A program made the translations under genes and the position numbers. Below, one piece after another: positions 20,761 through 28,257 of a stretch of 34,107 nt of DNA. The DNA is taken from positions 1-34,107 of IMG/VR virus record IMGVR_UViG_3300032267_000178; one strand, 5' to 3'. Position 1 is the first letter of the stretch, and each line of letters starts with the position of its first letter. The notes below the pieces were generated by a model, which was not told the DNA's origin, did no database searches, and was given only the letters and a program-made list of their open reading frames with translations. The DNA is from a virus.

Positions 20761-21238
20761 GTTAACCCCGGCCGAAATACAAATGGCCGCCTTAGTAGGC
20801 ACCCAGCGCACGGTCCAATGTATTCAAAACGGATCAAAGCATAGGTATGGGGCTAAAGACACTAACGCTTGGCAAATGAGCATAGAAGGGGCTATGGGCG
20901 AATGTGCCCTGGCAAAGCACCTTGGCATATTTTGGTCAAAAGGAACCCCCGGCGCAACTGACGTAGGCCCCCATGACGTAAGACAAACCCCATTAGCGCA
21001 TGGAAAGTTAATCGTACACCCTACTGATGATAATGACCGCCGCTTTTACCTGGTAACGGGTTTATTGGGTAAATATGCAATTCATGGATATATGTACGGC
21101 TACCAAGCCAAACAACCTAGATATTGGGCTGATCCCCAAGGAACCAACAGGCCGGCTTATTTTGTTCCACAAACCGATCTTATTCAGGATAATGGCGTAA
21201 CTACATTAAACCCTGATAAACATTGGCTAGATGACTAA
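20744..21238 (+). CDS. PD-(D/E)XK-like phage protein
   Basis: The GTG at 20744 is chosen because AAGGAA lies 7 bp upstream; a TTG at 20726 gives a longer form without an RBS. The 164-aa product has IEGAMGECALAKHLGIFW, GATDVGPHDVRQT, then KLIVHPTDDNDRRFYLVTG and YMYGYQAK. A helix with GE, a later D and a V-R/K strand followed by D-rich and aromatic strands is the order of metal-site elements in PD-(D/E)XK folds, though the lysine is replaced by R in VRQT. It is next to a Ref-like nuclease and RusA, so DNA processing is likely. Activity is not shown. Confidence 0.6.
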   Translation: MPILIELTPAEIQMAALVGTQRTVQCIQNGSKHRYGAKDTNAWQMSIEGAMGECALAKHLGIFWSKGTPGATDVGPHDVRQTPLAHGKLIVHPTDDNDRRFYLVTGLLGKYAIHGYMYGYQAKQPRYWADPQGTNRPAYFVPQTDLIQDNGVTTLNPDKHWLDD

Positions 21239-21518
21239 AGCAGAAAAAGAACATTATGCGAAGCTGGCTAGATTGGGTTGCATATTGTGCGTACAGAAAG
21301 GAATCCTTGATACCGATACGCCCGTGGAAATCCATCATATTCGCAGACATGGACAACCAAGAAAAACTGCTAAAACTATACCCTTGTGTATGTGGCACCA
21401 CCGTCTTGGAAATTCCAGCGTTCATTCCCTTGGACACAAAGGATTTCAAAAATACTGGGGATTTAGCGAAGAAGATTTGCTTGAAAAAACCGAAAAAATG
21501 CTAAATGACAATAATTAA
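21231..21518 (+). CDS. Ref-like HNH-type recombination nuclease
   Basis: This 95-aa protein has LGCILCVQKG (C17, C20), VEIHHIRRHGQPRK (H35, H36), TIPLCMWHHRLG (C53, H56, H57) and SVHSLGHKGFQKYWG (H65). This arrangement is that of the phage Ref family, in which an HNH-like domain with an embedded zinc site cuts DNA at RecA-made D-loops. The family member studied in phage P1 depends on RecA. This gene is followed by RusA and preceded by a nuclease-like protein, a small recombination block. It overlaps both neighbours, which implies coupled translation. It lacks the disordered lysine-rich N-terminal region of P1 Ref. Confidence 0.8.
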   Translation: MTKAEKEHYAKLARLGCILCVQKGILDTDTPVEIHHIRRHGQPRKTAKTIPLCMWHHRLGNSSVHSLGHKGFQKYWGFSEEDLLEKTEKMLNDNN

Positions 21519-21852
21519 ATTGCCATATCCACCCAGCGTTAATACCTATTGGCGTAACTTTAGGGGCAATACTGTTTTAAGCCAAGCTGGCCGGGAATAT
21601 AAAAAAGCAGTATGGGCTTGTGTTCATGAACAAAAAATACCTAAATTTGGCGATAAACGGCTTGAAGTGACAATGTGGCTATATCCTAGGTCTAAGGTAG
21701 TTACGGATTTGGATAATCGTTTAAAAGCAGTTTTAGACGGTTTAGAAGAAGCAAACGTATTTTCATGCGATGGCAATATTGACGTACTTATGATTCAACG
21801 TGGCGAACAACGTAAGGGTGGCGGCATTGATGTAATGATTGAAGTAATTTAA
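21505..21852 (+). CDS. rusA: Holliday junction resolvase RusA
   Basis: The 115-aa protein matches RusA over its length. It starts TIIKLPYPPSVNTYWR, has SQAGREYKKAVW, TDLDNRLKAVLDGLEEANVF with D68 and D70, then SCDGNIDVL with D89 and D93. The aspartates correspond to the metal site that cuts four-way junctions, and K74 sits near the site as in the E. coli protein. The role would be resolving recombination or replication intermediates before packaging. Length and motifs agree with the family (about 120 aa). The start lies inside the Ref-like gene (14 bp overlap). Confidence 0.9.
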   Translation: MTIIKLPYPPSVNTYWRNFRGNTVLSQAGREYKKAVWACVHEQKIPKFGDKRLEVTMWLYPRSKVVTDLDNRLKAVLDGLEEANVFSCDGNIDVLMIQRGEQRKGGGIDVMIEVI

Positions 21853-21860
21853 AATTAGTT

Positions 21861-24788
21861 ATGGCAGAAGAATACGAACTAGGCACCGTTGGCCCTATAC
21901 CAACAGTTAACCCCAATGTAGCAAGAATTGGGGAAATGCTAAAAATTGCCAAAAAATATGCTGATCAATATTACGTTAAAGATTACGTTCCATTAATTGG
22001 TGGAACTACCCTGGGTGAATTTCTTTTAGGTAAAGCACCGGAAGAAGTTGAACGTTGGGGCCAAGGCAATTATCCATTTAGAAACCCATCATCCGTAGTA
22101 GGAACTGGTGGCAACCGCTTAGACGTATGGAAAACAGGGCGTTTTGAACCTACGTTTGACGTGCTTACTAACGTGGCCCTTCCAGCCGTAGGAACAGGGC
22201 AATTAGCCGCTAGAACAACTAAAAACTTACCAGTTGGCGCAAGCATTATGGGGCCGGAATCTGCATCATGGAAACCCGAAATGGCGTTTCAAGCTGGAAA
22301 AATGGAAGCTAAAGGGGCCAAACCGGAAGAAATATATGAAGCTACCGGCATGGTTCGGGGTTTAGATAATCAATGGCGTTCAGAACTTAGTGATCAATTT
22401 GCCAAAATGAAAACTAAAGGCGATATGTTTAGTGAACATTACATGGCCGCTAAAGATATACCACCATTGCAAGTGCATTTAATTAAAGCTGAAGAAGCCA
22501 AATATGGCCGAAGCCCACCAAAATTGCATGAAATGACGGATAAAGAAAGAAACGATTACGACATTTTTAGAAAAGAAAAGATTGAAGAACACGGGCACAT
22601 GAGCAAAGCACCGGTTACGGTAAAGGATGTATTGGATCATCCTGAATTGCTTAAAGCTTATCCGGAACTGGGCGATATTAAAATTCAAGTTGGTAGCGGT
22701 CACGGTGGCCAACGTGGAAGTTATAACGAAGGTCAAAACACCATTACGTTAGCTTCTTATTTAGATACTGAACAATCCCGTTCTACTATGTTGCATGAAT
22801 TAACCCATGCAATACAAAGTAAAGAAGGATTTAACAGGGGCGGCAACCCTGATATGTTTACGCATCAAAATTTAGCTTTACAACTAAAGCAAAATTTAGA
22901 AATTAGGGACGTGGCCGATGTAATTAAAAAAGGTATGCCGGATGCAACTGAAGCAGAAGTATTAGCAAAATTAGAAAATATTTATAAAAACAAAGGTTTT
23001 GACCAAGATTATTTAAAAAATGCGTTGGATCGTAATTATTGGTCCGATGATATAGCTAAAAAAATTGTTACAGAATATGGGTTAGACAAAAGAGAAATTC
23101 CATATTCAAAAGAAGAAATGTATAGAAACCTGGCTGGGGAAGCTGAAGCCAGGATGGTGCAAAACAGATTAAATTTATCGCCTGAAGAATTACGTCAAAA
23201 CTTTCCGTATCAATATGCGCCAAATAAATACGGCCTAGACATTGATCCTGATAGGGCAAACGTTATTAGTGACCGTGGCCAATTAATTAATGAACCATCA
23301 CAAAGCTTAGACATAAAGGGGTTTAAAGATGAAGGAAATTTTAGAAGGGTGGGAGAACCACAATCAAACCTTGAAAAGTTTGGGATTGCCGGAAATGACC
23401 AAACAAGATTACCAGGCGGCCTTATTGAGAACGCCGGCAGAATCACACGAGGAAGCAATCCGGATGACATTGCGAAATCGGCCGAACTCATCCAAGCCAA
23501 CTTAAACAATCCGCAATTCAACAAAGCTTTAGCTTTAGCACAAAAGCACAATCCTGATTTTAATATACAAGCTATTAAAGATATGCCTGAATCATCCTTG
23601 GGCAAGCAACATTCTATTGCTAGAACCTATGATTTGTTAACTAAAGATAGTGTTTCGCCCCAGCTAAAAAATGCCATATTTGATGATTACATGGCTAAAT
23701 ACCCTGACATGATGAAGCAATACGGGGTTAAAGATTACGATGATTTGGTAAAAAAATCTTACGCCCAGCTAAGAAAAGAAATTGACCAGCAATTTGATGA
23801 CATGGTCAAAGGCGGTATGAAATTGTCGTATCACCAGGGCGATGCTAATTACCTTGATTCAAAAGAAATGTTACGGGATGCCCTTGTAAACAATCATTTA
23901 TATACATACCGTGGCGGTGACGTACACCCATTGCTTAATGACATGGACGAATTTTATGGCCTTAACAGTAATGAAAAATTTAGGGCCGTGCATGATTTTT
24001 TTGGCCACGGCACAACCGGGGCAACGTTTGGCCGTAAAGGTGAAGAACTGGCTTACGGTGCCCATGCACAAACATTAAGCCCATTAGCCAGGATAGCGGC
24101 CGCCGCTGAAACCAGGGGCCAAAACAGTTTTGTTAATTATTCCGGCATAAATGCTGACCTAGAACAAAAGATGATGGCTACTAGAATAGCCAAGGACCAG
24201 GCCGTACACCGTGGTGAAAGCCCTGATCAATACGATGCCATTTTGCGTGACCTAGGCGGCCAATGGCAGTACGCAAAACAACAAGGCGTGGCCTTACCAC
24301 CGGATATGCTTGAAGCCGGCTACAAAGGCGAAATGCCTGATTACATTAAAGCCAATTTATTTCCCGAACACGGGGTAAGCTACAAGGGCTATCATTATTC
24401 CAATATATCGGACCTAGAAGCAACTGATCCGGCCAAATATGGCTATGGAATTCGGGGCGCAGAAGCTAAAAGATTGGCTTTACCAGGATCAATTAAAGAA
24501 CGTACTTATTTTTACAATGAACCAGGTATGCGTGAACCTGGCCTTGGACCAAACCAATATGAAGCAGATTTAAACCATTTTTACGATACTGAAGCTGATC
24601 CAGCCGGAATTATTCGTATGGCAGATAACTTTAATCGTGATAAAAACGGCATATTAGATATTGCCGGTAAAGCTAATGACATTGAACGCATGATGCGTGA
24701 AGCTGGGTATCACGGTTACTTTAATCAAAACACCGGAGTAGGTATATCTTTTGAGCCGCAAATAGTGCGTGAATATTCACGTGAATAG
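21861..24788 (+). CDS. 975-aa polyvalent protein with HELTH metallopeptidase motif
   Basis: Residues about 270-345 hold GSYNEGQNTITLASYLDTEQ followed by STMLHELTHAIQSKEG, with H312-E313-x2-H316, a zinc metallopeptidase motif of the kind seen in the LPD23 polyvalent-protein domain. Residues about 580-790 hold a second block with TYRGGDVHPLLNDMDEFYG, KFRAVHDFFGHGTTG and YGAHAQTLSPLAR. The C-terminus (about 840-975) has GYHYSNISDLEATDPAKYG, GAEAKRLALPGS and ERTYFYNEPGMREPG, like an ADP-ribosyltransferase-type polyvalent domain. No membrane segment is evident. It ends the early operon, just before the packaging genes. In this class such proteins are thought to enter with the DNA and act on host targets. 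Here that is inference, as is any enzymatic activity. Confidence 0.65.
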   Translation: MAEEYELGTVGPIPTVNPNVARIGEMLKIAKKYADQYYVKDYVPLIGGTTLGEFLLGKAPEEVERWGQGNYPFRNPSSVVGTGGNRLDVWKTGRFEPTFDVLTNVALPAVGTGQLAARTTKNLPVGASIMGPESASWKPEMAFQAGKMEAKGAKPEEIYEATGMVRGLDNQWRSELSDQFAKMKTKGDMFSEHYMAAKDIPPLQVHLIKAEEAKYGRSPPKLHEMTDKERNDYDIFRKEKIEEHGHMSKAPVTVKDVLDHPELLKAYPELGDIKIQVGSGHGGQRGSYNEGQNTITLASYLDTEQSRSTMLHELTHAIQSKEGFNRGGNPDMFTHQNLALQLKQNLEIRDVADVIKKGMPDATEAEVLAKLENIYKNKGFDQDYLKNALDRNYWSDDIAKKIVTEYGLDKREIPYSKEEMYRNLAGEAEARMVQNRLNLSPEELRQNFPYQYAPNKYGLDIDPDRANVISDRGQLINEPSQSLDIKGFKDEGNFRRVGEPQSNLEKFGIAGNDQTRLPGGLIENAGRITRGSNPDDIAKSAELIQANLNNPQFNKALALAQKHNPDFNIQAIKDMPESSLGKQHSIARTYDLLTKDSVSPQLKNAIFDDYMAKYPDMMKQYGVKDYDDLVKKSYAQLRKEIDQQFDDMVKGGMKLSYHQGDANYLDSKEMLRDALVNNHLYTYRGGDVHPLLNDMDEFYGLNSNEKFRAVHDFFGHGTTGATFGRKGEELAYGAHAQTLSPLARIAAAAETRGQNSFVNYSGINADLEQKMMATRIAKDQAVHRGESPDQYDAILRDLGGQWQYAKQQGVALPPDMLEAGYKGEMPDYIKANLFPEHGVSYKGYHYSNISDLEATDPAKYGYGIRGAEAKRLALPGSIKERTYFYNEPGMREPGLGPNQYEADLNHFYDTEADPAGIIRMADNFNRDKNGILDIAGKANDIERMMREAGYHGYFNQNTGVGISFEPQIVREYSRE

Positions 24789-24817
24789 TTGACAAGGTAG
24801 TAAAATAGGCGAAAATG
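24789..24817 (+). promoter_or_regulatory. Candidate promoter for the late/packaging genes
   Basis: A perfect TTGACA (24789-24794) follows the polyvalent-gene stop directly. A 17-bp spacer leads to AAAATG (24812-24817), a weak -10; the better-looking TAAAAT at 24801 is too close to serve. The gene at 24854 has the RBS AGGAGA. It lacks the operator palindrome of promoters A-C, so it is not part of that regulon. Confidence 0.45.
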
Positions 24818-24853
24818 TAGTTTGTATTACCCCATCACATAGGAGAACTAATC

Positions 24854-25081
24854 ATGGGCAAAATGGATTCAATGAAGGGCGTACCTTCTACAACTGGCGC
24901 AACCCCACCAAAAGGTGCAGATTCTTCTGATACTACCGGTGAACGCCACGGCAAAATCGTTAATGGCGTAGCAATGGGCAAAGAAGATATGACCGGTGCT
25001 GATAAACAGTTCAACACAGGCCGTACCGCTGGTATTTGCTATACCCATACCCGTGATTGCTACCAACCTTGTAACGACTAA
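24854..25081 (+). CDS. 75-aa hypothetical protein starting the late block
   Basis: The product is Gly/Thr/Asp-rich and largely unstructured (STTGATPPKGADSSDTTGER), then GKIVNGVAMGKEDMTGADKQ and a terminal part with GICYTHTRDCYQPCND. The three C-terminal cysteines and a histidine could bind a metal or form a disulfide. A strong RBS (AGGAGA, 7 bp) precedes it. It has no signal peptide or membrane segment. It may be a small virion-associated protein like its neighbours, but I do not recognise it. Confidence 0.6.
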   Translation: MGKMDSMKGVPSTTGATPPKGADSSDTTGERHGKIVNGVAMGKEDMTGADKQFNTGRTAGICYTHTRDCYQPCND

Positions 25082-25083
25082 TC

Positions 25084-25350
25084 ATGCCATTTACCGCTGA
25101 TCTAAACCCCAAGGGCAGTAAATCTATGGATTTGCTGGAAATGGTCAAAATGGAAGATTATTTGGAACGCAGAAAAGCTTTAAGTTCTGCAAGGCCAGCC
25201 GTAAAACCAGCGGCAAAAACGGCAACACCAGCCGCAGATGCCATTTTGGCTAAACCGGTTTCAAATAATATGTTGAAAAGTAGTGCTGATGATATTGGTA
25301 CTGAATTTAGGTTCAATAGCAAGCAACACATGAACGACAACATGGGATAA
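25084..25350 (+). CDS. 88-aa protein sharing an N-terminal motif with the ejection protein
   Basis: It begins MPFTADLNPKGSKSMDLLEM and later has VKMEDYLERRKAL. The FTADLNPK octapeptide, then a Ser-x-x-[Leu/Asp] helix start and an aromatic residue 11-13 places later, also opens the 480-aa protein at 7881. The centre is Ala/Pro/Lys-rich (SSARPAVKPAAKTATPAADA) and the end polar (FRFNSKQHMNDNMG). It follows the previous stop by 2 bp with no clear RBS of its own, so it is probably coupled. The shared motif may be a targeting or packaging tag, but this is a guess. Confidence 0.6.
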   Translation: MPFTADLNPKGSKSMDLLEMVKMEDYLERRKALSSARPAVKPAAKTATPAADAILAKPVSNNMLKSSADDIGTEFRFNSKQHMNDNMG

Positions 25351-25358
25351 AGCGAAAA

Positions 25359-25386
25359 CCCCTAGCACGTGAAGGTAAACTAGGGG
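25359..25386 (+). terminator. Weak hairpin terminator candidate
   Basis: CCCCTAG (25359-25365) pairs with CTAGGGG (25380-25386) around a 14-nt loop and is followed by CTTTCT. The T-run is short, so it may only be a partial terminator or an mRNA-processing or stability hairpin between the small early-late genes and the GroES-like gene. Confidence 0.5.
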
Positions 25387-25422
25387 CTTTCTAACCAAAT
25401 ACAACCAATCGGAGTAGTTGCA

Positions 25423-25749
25423 ATGGCTGATGTTGATTTTATATTAAAACCCCTGGGGGACAAAATAGTTGTTCGCCCGGATAAACGCATTTTAAGCACC
25501 ACCATTATTGTTGAAAATAAAGAGGTGGATAACATGGGCACGGTAGTAGCCGTAGGCCCAGGCAAAAAGATTAAAGGCCGCCGGGAAGCAATGCCGGTAG
25601 AGGTAGGCCAACACGTCAGATTTGGCACGATGGGTAACGATGAATACCTAAAATATCAAGAATACTTTACTAACAATGAACGTTATCTGATAATGTCATG
25701 GCAAGACGTATGTTTTATAACTGACGGAGAACAAGCAAATGGCAACTAA
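25423..25749 (+). CDS. GroES-like co-chaperonin
   Basis: The 108-aa protein follows GroES order: ILKPLGDKIVVRPD (strand 1), STTIIVENKEVDNMG in the mobile-loop and roof region, TVVAVGPGKKIKG, PVEVGQHVRFGTMG, then NERYLIMSWQDVCFITDG. Bacterial GroES has GGIVL at the loop; here the counterpart is TTIIV. The protein would form the heptameric lid for host GroEL, as T4 gp31 does, probably to fold the coat or another phage protein. It lies in the late block shortly ahead of terminase. It is somewhat longer than GroES (97 aa) owing to the ends. Chaperonin binding is not shown. Confidence 0.8.
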   Translation: MADVDFILKPLGDKIVVRPDKRILSTTIIVENKEVDNMGTVVAVGPGKKIKGRREAMPVEVGQHVRFGTMGNDEYLKYQEYFTNNERYLIMSWQDVCFITDGEQANGN

Positions 25750-25906
25750 ACCCGGTTTGTATGCAAATATCCATAAAAAGCAAGAACGGATTGAAAAGCA
25801 AAAGGAAGCTGGCGGCAAAGTAGAACGGATGCGTAGCCCTGGTAGCAAGGGCGCACCTACTGCCCAGGCATTTAAAGATTCTGCCAAAACTGCTAAGAAA
25901 AAGTAA
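25739..25906 (+). CDS. 55-aa basic phage protein
   Basis: The product (MATKPGLYANIHKKQERIEK..., with MRSPGSKGAPTAQAFKDSAK) is basic and polar. The PGLYANIH...KQERI...G.KMR.PGSKGAPTA..F..SAKTAKK pattern is one I recognise as frequent in small genes of aquatic phages near the terminase, without an assigned role. It overlaps the GroES-like gene by 11 bp. It may be a DNA-bound or virion-packaged basic protein. Confidence 0.65.
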   Translation: MATKPGLYANIHKKQERIEKQKEAGGKVERMRSPGSKGAPTAQAFKDSAKTAKKK

Positions 25907-25908
25907 TC

Positions 25909-26187
25909 ATGGCTACTAAAAAACACGATAAGCCGATTGCTCATAAAACTACTGGCAAAGATAAGACGTATAACCCTACTGATAAGGGTGCCGGCATGAC
26001 CGCTAAAGGCCGTGCTGAATACAACCGTAAAAACGATGCCAATTTAAAGCCCCCAGCCCCAAATCCCAAGACAGAAAAAGACAAAGGGCGTAAAGCTTCT
26101 TTTTGTGCCAGGATGGAAGGCGTAGTAAAGAACGCTAAAGGTCCAGCGGAACGTGCTAAAGCAAGCTTAAAGAACTGGAACTGTTAA
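25909..26187 (+). CDS. DUF6321-like basic protein
   Basis: This 92-aa protein has GMTAKGRAEYNRKNDANLKPPAP, then KDKGRKASFCARMEGVV and a C-terminal KASLKNWNC. The G.TAKGR..YN....NLK.P ... R.SFCARM.G ... WNC order fits the DUF6321 family as I remember it, found in phages near packaging genes; its role is unknown. It is highly basic with two conserved cysteines. It sits between the 55-aa protein and another basic protein and overlaps the next start as TAATG. Confidence 0.7.
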   Translation: MATKKHDKPIAHKTTGKDKTYNPTDKGAGMTAKGRAEYNRKNDANLKPPAPNPKTEKDKGRKASFCARMEGVVKNAKGPAERAKASLKNWNC

Positions 26188-26459
26188 TGTTTAAGCGGCT
26201 AATGGAATGGATGATGAACGTATTTGAGCCAGTAGAGCCGCCCAAACCTATTGCAAAACCTAAACCCCGGCCCCAAGTAAAGAAGGCCACAACACGAAAG
26301 ACCACTATGCCATTAACTAAAAGCACAAGCCCTAAAGCATTTAAGGAAAACGTAAAAGCTGAAATCAAGGCCGGTAAAAAGCCGGACCAGGCAGTAGCAA
26401 TAGCATATTCAGTTAAACGTGAAGCGGCAAAGAAATCAACAACGAAAGGAAAAAAATGA
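26187..26459 (+). CDS. Basic protein with DUF6496-like C-terminal module
   Basis: The 90-aa product starts FKRLMEWMMNVFEPVE, has a Pro/Lys-rich linker (PKPIAKPKPRPQVKKA), and ends with KSTSPKAFKENVKAEIKAGK, KPDQAVAIAYSVKREAAKK. The S.KAF..N...E..AGK...QAVAIAYS.. helix pair resembles a short DUF6496-type module seen in small phage proteins. It is strongly basic and may bind DNA. Start and stop overlap both neighbours (TAATG and ATGA), consistent with coupled translation in the small-gene cluster before terminase. Confidence 0.65.
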   Translation: MFKRLMEWMMNVFEPVEPPKPIAKPKPRPQVKKATTRKTTMPLTKSTSPKAFKENVKAEIKAGKKPDQAVAIAYSVKREAAKKSTTKGKK

Positions 26460-26668
26460 TCACTTTTGCAGATATTGAAGTTAAAGACGTACAACTAATC
26501 TTGGCCGGTCTAAAGAAGCTACCAATGGAACTTGTTGAAGAACTTCATAACAAACTATTAGCAAGTGCTAATGAGCAATGGATAGCTAAAAACAAGCCAG
26601 TAGAAGGTTTTAATCCTGAAGATATTACAATTGTAAAGAAGGCTGAAGAACCAGCTACGGCAGAGTAA
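26456..26668 (+). CDS. 70-aa acidic/helical protein upstream of terminase
   Basis: The sequence (MITFADIEVKDVQLILAGLK, then LPMELVEELHNKLLASANEQW, then PEDITIVKKAEEPATAE) predicts a helix pair with an acidic tail. The V..V..IL.GL..LP...V.EL..KL pattern is common in small phage proteins before the small terminase. No function is known. The start overlaps the previous stop (ATGA). It ends 17 bp before the small terminase candidate, which has its own start with CAGATC upstream. Confidence 0.55.
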   Translation: MITFADIEVKDVQLILAGLKKLPMELVEELHNKLLASANEQWIAKNKPVEGFNPEDITIVKKAEEPATAE

Positions 26669-26685
26669 AGAAAGCTTTACAGATC

Positions 26686-26997
26686 ATGACCTTACCAATT
26701 GAATCAAATAAAGTAGGCGCACCGGAAGGCAATGACAATGCCAAGAAGGGAAAACTGTTTTATGACCAATTGCGTAGGGTGCTGGTACAGAACGATTCAT
26801 TGAAGTTACGCCAGGTAAGTGAAAAGCTAGTAGATGCCGCTATTGAGGGTGAACCTTGGGCCGTTAAGGAAATTATGGATAGGATGGATGGCAAAGCAGT
26901 AGCCATTCAGGAAATACAAGGCCCTGGCGGTGCAGAACTAAAAGCTGGTTTTGTATTAACTTTTGAAGAACCCAATGGCAACGATTCAGGAAGCTAA
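26686..26997 (+). CDS. Small terminase subunit candidate
   Basis: This 103-aa protein carries VGAPEGNDNAKKG at the start, then LRRVLVQNDSLKLRQVSEKL, VDAAIEGEPWAVKEIMDRMD and GKAVAIQEIQGPGG. The G.P.GN.NA..G opening with a later EGE.WA.KEI.DRMDGK is a recurring pattern in short proteins encoded immediately upstream of the large terminase, usually taken as the small subunit that recognises the packaging site. It overlaps the large subunit start by 23 bp. The identity is by position and pattern; no HTH is certain. Confidence 0.65.
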   Translation: MTLPIESNKVGAPEGNDNAKKGKLFYDQLRRVLVQNDSLKLRQVSEKLVDAAIEGEPWAVKEIMDRMDGKAVAIQEIQGPGGAELKAGFVLTFEEPNGNDSGS

Positions 26998-28255
26998 AGC
27001 CAAGGCACGGTTCCCGGCAAAACTTAAATGCTTATTTGAACCGGCCAATGCCCGATACCGTGTTTTATATGGTGGACGGGGTGGTAGTAAATCCTGGAAC
27101 ATAGCCAGGGCGTTATTGCTTAAAGGATGCGAAAACCAAATACGGGTACTATGCGCCCGTGAATTCCAAACCAGTATTAAGGATTCGGTCCATAAATTGC
27201 TATGTGATCAAATCTTTGCCTTGGGAATTGAAGCCCATTATGAAATTACTGACCGCACCATTAGGGGCATAAACGGTACTGAATTCATATTTGTAGGCGT
27301 TAAAAACAATACTAACAACGTTAAATCCATTGAAGGTATTGATATTTGTTGGGTGGAAGAAGCCCAATCAGTAAGCCCTAATAGCTGGAACGTCCTGGTG
27401 CCAACCATACGTAAAGCCAATTCTGAAATATGGATTAGCTTTAACCCTGAACTGCCAACCGATGAAACCTGGAAGCGGTTCGTAATGAACCCACCGGAAA
27501 ACGCAGTAATACAAAAGATTAACTGGAACGATAACCCTTGGTTTCCTGAAGTGCTGGACTTAGAACGCCGTGCCCTTCAAGGAAGGGATATAGAAGCGTA
27601 TAACAACGTTTGGGAAGGAATTCCACGGCAAACGGTCAATGGTGCCATATTTGCTAAAGAAATCACTATGGCCGAATTAGAAGGCCGCATATGCAATGTG
27701 CCATACGATGCCACTAAACCCGTCCATGCGGTTTTTGACCTTGGATGGGCAGACCAAACGGCCGTGTGGCTACTGCAATTCGTGGGCCAGGAAACAAGAT
27801 TGCTACGTTATTTTGAAGATAGTCAGCAAACCATTAGTTATTACATGGCCAAGCTTCAATCGTTTGGTTACGTGTATGACACCATATGGCTACCCCATGA
27901 TGCTAAAGCTAAATCTTTGGGCACCGGCAAATCAATTGAGGAAATTGTTAGGGCTACCGGCATGAAGGTACAAATCTTGGACCGGGTGCCAGTTAATGAC
28001 AGTATTAATGCCGCTAGAACAATATTTCCTAAATGCTATTTTGATAGGCAAAATACTGAAGAAGGCTTACAATGCCTTAGACACTATCGGTATGATGTTG
28101 ACCCTGATACGAAAATGTTTAGTGCCAAGCCACTACATGATGAATATTCGCACGGGGCCGATGCCTTCCGGTACATTGGTTTAATGATTAATGAACCTAG
28201 AAAAGCCCAGCCAAAACGGGCTATTCAAAGGGCACCAGTAGGCTGGATGGGATAA
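26975..28255 (+). CDS. terL: Large terminase subunit (ATPase and nuclease)
   Basis: The ATG at 26975 is preferred to a TTG at 26963. The 426-aa protein has a Walker A (LYGGRGGSKS, residues 31-40), Walker B with catalytic E (ICWVEEA, 124-130, E128), a coupling motif SFNP (155-158), and RNase H-like nuclease acids D255 (AVFDLGWAD), D309 (PHDA) and D396 (SHGADAFRY). This is the packaging motor of tailed phages. The size is close to PBSX-type terminases and shorter than P22 gp2 (499 aa). It stops 2 bp before the portal gene. All motifs are intact. Confidence 0.92.
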   Translation: MATIQEAKAKARFPAKLKCLFEPANARYRVLYGGRGGSKSWNIARALLLKGCENQIRVLCAREFQTSIKDSVHKLLCDQIFALGIEAHYEITDRTIRGINGTEFIFVGVKNNTNNVKSIEGIDICWVEEAQSVSPNSWNVLVPTIRKANSEIWISFNPELPTDETWKRFVMNPPENAVIQKINWNDNPWFPEVLDLERRALQGRDIEAYNNVWEGIPRQTVNGAIFAKEITMAELEGRICNVPYDATKPVHAVFDLGWADQTAVWLLQFVGQETRLLRYFEDSQQTISYYMAKLQSFGYVYDTIWLPHDAKAKSLGTGKSIEEIVRATGMKVQILDRVPVNDSINAARTIFPKCYFDRQNTEEGLQCLRHYRYDVDPDTKMFSAKPLHDEYSHGADAFRYIGLMINEPRKAQPKRAIQRAPVGWMG

Positions 28256-28257
28256 AT

